Below, piece by piece: positions 58,559-64,000 of a stretch of 64,000 nt of DNA. The DNA comes from Bradyrhizobium sp. DOA9 (GTDB lineage Bacteria > Pseudomonadota > Alphaproteobacteria > Rhizobiales > Xanthobacteraceae), in NCBI RefSeq assembly GCF_000617845.2, contig NZ_DF820425.1, forward strand, positions 3,771,725 through 3,835,724, written 5' to 3'. How positions within the stretch are numbered: position 1 is the first letter of the stretch; every line of letters starts with the position of its first letter. A program made the translations under genes and the position numbers. Below the pieces are notes generated by a model that was not told the DNA's origin, searched no databases, and saw only the letters and a program-made list of their open reading frames with translations.

Positions 58559-59500
58559 ATGCTCTCCTACATCCTCCGTCGCATCGTCGCGACCTTGCCG
58601 GTCATGGCAATCGTCGCGCTGTTCGTGTTCAGCCTGCTTTACATCGCGCCCGGCGATCCGGCCGTGGTGATCGCGGGCGATCAGGCAAGCCCGGAGGATG
58701 TGGAGCGCATCCGCCAGAGCCTCGGGCTGGACCGGCCCTTCCTGGTCCAGTTCGGAGGCTGGGTCTGGCGCATCCTGCACGGCGATCTCGGCACCTCGAT
58801 CTTCACCAACCTGCCGGTGTCGGCGATGATCGGGCAGCGTCTCGGACCGACGCTGTCGCTGATGATCGTCACGCTGCTGCTCACGATCGTGGTGGCGGTG
58901 CCGCTCGGCGTGGTGGCGGCATGGAAGGCCGGCAGCCTGATCGATCGCGTCATCATGGGCTTTGCCGTGTTCGGATTCTCACTGCCCGTCTTCGTGGTCG
59001 GCTACATGCTCGCCTACATCTTCGCGCTGGAGCTGGAATGGCTGCCGGTGCAGGGCTACACGCCGCTCAGCCAGGGCTTCTGGCCGTGGCTCGAGAACCT
59101 GATCCTGCCGGCGATCGCGCTGGGCTGCGTCTATATCGCGCTGGTCGCACGCATCACGCGGGCAGCCATGCTCGAAGTGCTGCAGCAGGACTACATCCGC
59201 ACCGCCAAGGCCAAGGGCCTCGGGCAGGGCGGCATCCTGTTCATCCACGCGCTGAAGAACGCGGCGGTGCCGATCGTCACCGTGATCGGGATCGGCATCG
59301 CGCTCCTGATCGGCGGCGCGGTCGTCACCGAGAGCGTGTTCGCGATCCCCGGCCTTGGCCGCCTCACCATCGATGCGATCCTGCGCCGCGATTATCCGGT
59401 GATCCAGGGCATCGTGCTGCTGTTCAGCTTCGTCTACGTCCTCGTCAATCTGATGATCGACGTCGTCTACACGCTCGTTGACCCGAGGATCCGCTATTGA
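58559..59500 (+). CDS. ABC importer permease, DppB family (importer 2)
   Basis: A 313-residue permease with the DppB pattern: N-terminal membrane segment, YIAPGDPAVV, VPLGVVAAW and the EAA loop RTAKAKGLGQGG. It is 17 bases after the binding protein. Its stop overlaps the TTG start of the next permease. Confidence 0.93.
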   Translation: MLSYILRRIVATLPVMAIVALFVFSLLYIAPGDPAVVIAGDQASPEDVERIRQSLGLDRPFLVQFGGWVWRILHGDLGTSIFTNLPVSAMIGQRLGPTLSLMIVTLLLTIVVAVPLGVVAAWKAGSLIDRVIMGFAVFGFSLPVFVVGYMLAYIFALELEWLPVQGYTPLSQGFWPWLENLILPAIALGCVYIALVARITRAAMLEVLQQDYIRTAKAKGLGQGGILFIHALKNAAVPIVTVIGIGIALLIGGAVVTESVFAIPGLGRLTIDAILRRDYPVIQGIVLLFSFVYVLVNLMIDVVYTLVDPRIRY

Positions 59501-60420
59501 CCGACACCACCGTCAACCCGCAATCGCTTCCGGCCGGCCTCGTCCTTGCGCCGCAATTGCCCGAGATCCTGCGGCCGGTCAGGATAAGGCGCGGCTTCGT
59601 CGGCCTGCTGCGCGGCCACCCGACGGTCGCGATCGGCGGCGCGCTGCTGCTGACGCTGGTGCTGATCGCGGTCTTTGCGCCTTACCTCGGCACGGTCGAC
59701 CCGACCGCGCTTGCGCCCGCCAAGCGCACCCGCGCGCCGTCGGCCGATTTCTGGTTCGGCACCGACGTGCTCGGCCGCGACATCTATTCGCGCGTGCTGT
59801 ACGGCGCGCGGGTTTCGCTGACGGTCGGCCTGTCGGTCGCGATCTTTGCCTCGGCGATCGGCCTTGCCATCGGCATGGTCTCCGGCTTCATCCGCTGGGC
59901 CGACGGCATCCTGATGCGGTTCATGGACGGGCTGATGTCGATCCCGCCGATCCTGCTGGCGATCGCGCTGATGGCCTTGACGCGCGGCAGCGTCGGCAAC
60001 GTCATCCTGGCCATCACCGTCGCCGAGATCCCGCGCGTCTCGCGCCTCGTCCGCAGCGTCGTGCTGTCCTTGCGCGAGCAGCCCTATGTGGACGCGGCCG
60101 TGGCCTGCGGCACGCGCACGCCGATGATCATCCTGCGCCACATCCTGCCCAACACGGTTGCGCCGATGCTGGTCCAGGCGACCTACATCTGCGCCAGCGC
60201 CATGATCACGGAGGCGATCCTGTCCTTCATCGGCGCCGGCACGCCGCCGACCATCCCGTCATGGGGCAACATCATGGCGGAGGGCCGCGCGCTCTGGCAG
60301 GTCAAGCCCTACATCGTGTTCTTCCCGGCGGCGTTCCTGTCCGTCACCGTGCTCGCCGTGAATCTGCTCGGCGACGGCCTTCGCGATGCGCTCGACCCGC
60401 GCATGGCCAAGAGTCTTTGA
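59497..60420 (+). CDS. ABC importer permease, DppC family (importer 2)
   Basis: A 307-residue permease. FGTDVLGRDIYSRV and the EAA loop VDAAVACGTRTPMIILRH are DppC hallmarks. The start is TTG at 59497, overlapping the upstream stop by four bases, with no in-frame ATG near it. Confidence 0.92.
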   Translation: MTDTTVNPQSLPAGLVLAPQLPEILRPVRIRRGFVGLLRGHPTVAIGGALLLTLVLIAVFAPYLGTVDPTALAPAKRTRAPSADFWFGTDVLGRDIYSRVLYGARVSLTVGLSVAIFASAIGLAIGMVSGFIRWADGILMRFMDGLMSIPPILLAIALMALTRGSVGNVILAITVAEIPRVSRLVRSVVLSLREQPYVDAAVACGTRTPMIILRHILPNTVAPMLVQATYICASAMITEAILSFIGAGTPPTIPSWGNIMAEGRALWQVKPYIVFFPAAFLSVTVLAVNLLGDGLRDALDPRMAKSL

Positions 60421-60463
60421 TGTTGTCTGTGATGTTGCCTGTGATGGATCGAGGCTGATCGCG

Positions 60464-61449
<986 letters not shown>

Positions 61450-61453
<4 letters not shown>

Positions 61454-62442
61454 GTGTTCCGCTGCTCCAGGTCAACGACCTCAAGAAGCATTTTCCGGTC
61501 AACAAGGGCCTCTTCGGGCGACAAACCGAATTCGTCTATGCGGTCGATGGCGTGTCGTTCGAGATCGCGCGCGGCGAGACCTTGTCGCTGGTCGGCGAGT
61601 CCGGTTGCGGCAAGTCGACGGTCGGCCGCGCCGTCCTGCGGCTGTTCGACATCACCTCGGGCCAGGTCATCCTCGACGGCCAGCGCATCGACGACGCGCA
61701 TCCGAGCACGATGCGCCAGATGCGCCGCCGCGTGCAGGTCGTGTTCCAGGACCCGTTCTCCAGCCTCAATCCGCGCATGCGCGTGCGCGACATTCTCGCC
61801 GAACCGATCCGCAATTTCGGCCTCGCCAAGTCCGCGCAGGATCTCGAGGTTCGCGTCACATCGCTGATGGACACGGTGCGCCTGCCGCGCGAGGCGCTGA
61901 ACCGCAGGCCGCACGAATTCTCCGGCGGCCAGCGCCAGCGCATCGGCATCGCGCGGGCGCTGGCGGCCGAACCCGAGCTGATCGTCTGCGACGAGGCGGT
62001 CTCCGCGCTCGACGTTTCGGTCAAGGCGCAGATCGTCAATCTGCTGCAGGATCTTCAGAGCGAGTTCGGCCTCGCGCTGCTCTTCATCAGCCACGATCTC
62101 GCCATCGTCGAGCACATGACCCACCGCGTGGCGGTGATGTATCTCGGCAAGATCGTCGAGGTGGCGCCGCGCCGCGAGATCTTTGCCGCGCCAAGGCATC
62201 CCTACACCAAGGCGCTTCTGTCGGCGGTGCCGCTGCCGGAGCCCGGAGCCCAGCGCAATCCCATCATCCTCAAGGGCGACGTGCCGAGCCCGATCAACCC
62301 GCCGAAGGGCTGTCGCTTTCACACCCGTTGCCCGTTCGTGTTCGATCGTTGCCGGAGCGAGGAGCCGACGCTGCGCGCGGCGGGTCCCGAGCAGTGGGTG
62401 GCGTGCCACCTGGAAGAAGCTGCGCCGGCAATGAGCAGTTGA
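61450..62442 (+). CDS. ABC importer ATPase, DppF family (importer 2)
   Basis: A 330-residue ATPase. Walker A GESGCGKS, FQDPFSSLNPRM, signature FSGGQRQR, Walker B LIVCDEAVSAL (Glu then Ala-Val instead of Pro-Thr, common in DppF) and the C-terminal GCRFHTRCP are present. It is the last gene of importer 2 and of the hydantoin block. Confidence 0.95.
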
Positions 62443-62514
62443 AGGGACCTGACGCCAGTCCGCGTCGCGCGCTCACGCCCACGCCTGGGGTGGGCGCTTC
62501 GACGGAGGACGGCA

Positions 62515-62690
62515 CTGACATCGGGTGATGATGGCATTATGCCCCTGTTTTGCCCGACGAGTCAAAATCCACCGCCGATTTGGGTCGGCATTGGCCCCGG
62601 ATCCGAGGCCGTGCGGTGCATCGGAAATTCGTAAGCGAAAACAAGCCCCGTTCTACTGTGCATGGGGTTGTTTTCGCACTTTCGATGAGG
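62515..62690. repeat. Intergenic repeat-like element with a 14-base-pair stem-loop
   Basis: The 250 bases between importer 2 and the YciI gene hold no convincing gene. A strong stem runs from 62635-62649 to 62664-62677: GCGAAAACAA-CCCC pairs with GGGGTTGTTTTCGC, with one bulged G and a 14-base loop. The loop and right arm resemble an intergenic element I recall from Bradyrhizobium genomes; that identity is from memory and unverified. It could also end the operon's transcript, since TTTTCGC follows the stem's GGGGTTG. Confidence 0.5.
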
Positions 62691-62693
62691 GGC

Positions 62694-62981
62694 TCATCCC
62701 TGCCGGCGCAGGAAGCCGGTGATCGTGACCTTGTCCCAGATGCCGGCTGCGGCAAAGGGATCTGCGCGATTGAAGGCCTCGACTTCGGTACGGCTAGGGG
62801 CCTCGATCAGGAACAGGCTGCCGATCATGGTCTGGCCGTCGTCGGACACCAGCGGCCCCGACATCACGATCTTGACGCCGAAGCGCGAGGTGTCACTGAG
62901 GAAAGCCTTGTGGGCATCGTAATTGGCGAGCCGCGTCGGCAGCGCGCCGGCGCGGTCGACGGCGTGAATGGCGAACAGCAT
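62694..62981 (-). CDS. YciI-like protein
   Basis: A 95-residue protein of the YciI/DGPF family, with the small ferredoxin-like fold. MLFAIHAVDR starts it; the DAHKAFL segment and IGSLFLIEAPSRTEVEAFNRADPFAAAGIWD are typical. The family includes chlorocatechol and cyclic-dimer enzymes of mostly unknown role. GGAGA precedes the ATG at 62981; I do not use the longer frame to 63005. It lies just downstream of a sugar-binding protein gene on the same strand. Confidence 0.85.
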   Translation of the reverse strand: MLFAIHAVDRAGALPTRLANYDAHKAFLSDTSRFGVKIVMSGPLVSDDGQTMIGSLFLIEAPSRTEVEAFNRADPFAAAGIWDKVTITGFLRRQG

Positions 62982-63057
62982 GGTGTCTCCGCTTCTTGGC
63001 TTCATTGTTGGGACGGCCGCGGGCTGCGGCCGTCCGGGCTTGCGGTGATCGGGCCGT

Positions 63058-64000
63058 CTACTTCGCGCTGAGCTTGCCGGCGTCCTCGAAGGTCGGGCAG
63101 GTCCGCTGCTCCAGCGGCACGTCGAACGGCCCGTAATTGTCCTTGGTGATCACGGTCGGCTTCAGCACGATCTCGCTGATGACCGGCTGGCCCCGCAAGG
63201 AGCGGATCGCCATCATGGTGCCGAGGCAGCCTTGCGCAAATCCGTTGTAGTCGCCGCTGGCCAGCAGCTTGCCGGACTTGATCGCGTCGATCGCCTCCTT
63301 GGTGCCGTTGATGCCGATCACCTGCGCCTTGCGGTTGGCGCCGTCGAGCGCCTCGATCGCGCCGACCGCCATGGCATCGTTGGCCGCCAGCACGCCGTCG
63401 ATCTGCGGATTCGACTGCATCAGATTCTCCATGACTTGGAGCGCCTGGAGCCGCTGATAATTGCCGGGCTGCGAGGCCAAAAGCTTGGCGCCGGGCGCTT
63501 CCTTCAGCGCATCGTTGAAGCCGCGGACGCGGTCGACATTGGTCAGCGAGCCCTTGACGCCCTCGATGATGACGATGTTGCCCTTGCCGCCGAGCGTCTT
63601 GAGCAGGAAGCGCGCGGTCTCCAGCCCCAGGCTGTAATCGTCGGCGCCGACGAAGGACAGGAACTTGCCGCCGGCGGAACGGTCGGTGATGTTGACGACC
63701 GGGATCTTGGCCTCGTTGATCTTCTCGACCCCGGGGACCATCGCCTTGTAGTCGACCGGCGTGAACACGATCGCGCTCGGCTTCTTCACGACGACGTCCT
63801 CGATCTGGCTGAGCTGCTCGGGAATCGAGTCCGGCTTGGTCGGGATGTATTGCAGCGTTTTCGCGTTCATCACCTTCGCCATGTTGTCGGCGCCGACCCG
63901 CACCGTCTGGAAGAACGGGTTGGTCTGGTTCTTGGTGAAGACCGCGATGGTTTCGCCGTCGGCGCGCGCTCCGGTGGTGAACGCAGCCGCCATCAGCAGC
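63058..64000 (-). CDS. Ribose-type periplasmic binding protein, cut by the right edge
   Basis: At least 311 residues of a type I periplasmic binding protein. ETIAVFTKNQTNPFFQTV, VFTPVDYKAMVPGVEKI, FVGADDYSLGLETAR and LAANDAMAVGAIEAL are characteristic of RbsB-like sugar-binding proteins. The frame continues past the window edge (LLMAAAFTTGARADG looks like the end of a signal peptide), so the true start lies outside. Its ABC partners are presumably off the right edge. Confidence 0.88.
   Translation of the reverse strand, partial: LLMAAAFTTGARADGETIAVFTKNQTNPFFQTVRVGADNMAKVMNAKTLQYIPTKPDSIPEQLSQIEDVVVKKPSAIVFTPVDYKAMVPGVEKINEAKIPVVNITDRSAGGKFLSFVGADDYSLGLETARFLLKTLGGKGNIVIIEGVKGSLTNVDRVRGFNDALKEAPGAKLLASQPGNYQRLQALQVMENLMQSNPQIDGVLAANDAMAVGAIEALDGANRKAQVIGINGTKEAIDAIKSGKLLASGDYNGFAQGCLGTMMAIRSLRGQPVISEIVLKPTVITKDNYGPFDVPLEQRTCPTFEDAGKLSAK

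Noticed and set aside
62525..62722. Small forward open frame of 65 codons
   Set aside because: It runs through the stem-loop element and has no ribosome-binding site or recognisable domain.

Overview
The window is a GC-rich bacterial chromosome segment with dense, tightly overlapping operons. The aerobic (CobG/CobF-type) cobalamin pathway, the LysR and Dpp-type transporter families, and an intergenic stem-loop that resembles Bradyrhizobium repeats suggest an alphaproteobacterium near Bradyrhizobium/Rhodopseudomonas. This placement is inferred from gene content only; there is no rRNA or tRNA gene in the window.

Left part (1-10.3 kb), mixed accessory genes: the tail of an unidentified gene followed by a flavin reductase; a Tat-type serine hydrolase; an arginase/agmatinase-fold enzyme with an altered metal motif; a CorA-type channel; an MhqD/MhqO-like esterase plus ring-cleaving dioxygenase pair divergent from a LysR regulator, with two related inverted repeats between them; and a substrate-binding lipoprotein-like receptor overlapping a hybrid sensor kinase.

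Central part (10.4-37.4 kb), an almost complete oxygen-dependent cobalamin locus: bluB-cobS-cobU, cbiB-cobD, cobO-cobQ, then DUF1636-cobW-cobN-cobG-cobH-cobI-cobJ, an inverted cobK, cobL-cobE-cobM-cobB-cobA, then a lone CbiM-type cobalt permease with cobF and cobT, an alpha-ribazole-phosphatase-like gene, and a TonB-dependent receptor with a PepSY membrane partner. Three cobalamin riboswitches (about 16.54, 29.89 and 33.31 kb) punctuate it: ahead of the chelatase/corrin-ring operon, ahead of the cobalt permease, and ahead of the outer-membrane receptor. Two of them have visible hairpins that cover the ribosome-binding site of the next gene. CobS/CobT chelatase partners and CobR are not in the window.

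Right part (37.8-62.4 kb), a 24-kb forward-oriented catabolic block: HyuA/HyuB (ATP-dependent hydantoinase/oxoprolinase), a class III aminotransferase, an AMP-forming acyl-CoA synthetase, an N-carbamoyl-D-amino-acid hydrolase, a flavin reductase-like protein, a hydantoin racemase (reverse strand), a metal-dependent D-hydantoinase, a sugar-epimerase-like protein, an SDR, a flavin monooxygenase-like protein, and two complete dipeptide-type ABC importers in tandem. It carries racemase, two mechanistically different hydantoinases and a D-carbamoylase, so it should convert 5-substituted hydantoins or a related cyclic ureide to D-amino acids; the ligase, aminotransferase and oxidoreductases suggest a longer, possibly undescribed pathway. 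No dedicated regulator is present, but several perfect palindromes sit upstream of its transport genes.

Right edge (62.5-64 kb): an intergenic stem-loop repeat, a YciI-like small protein, and the cut-off end of a ribose-type periplasmic binding protein.
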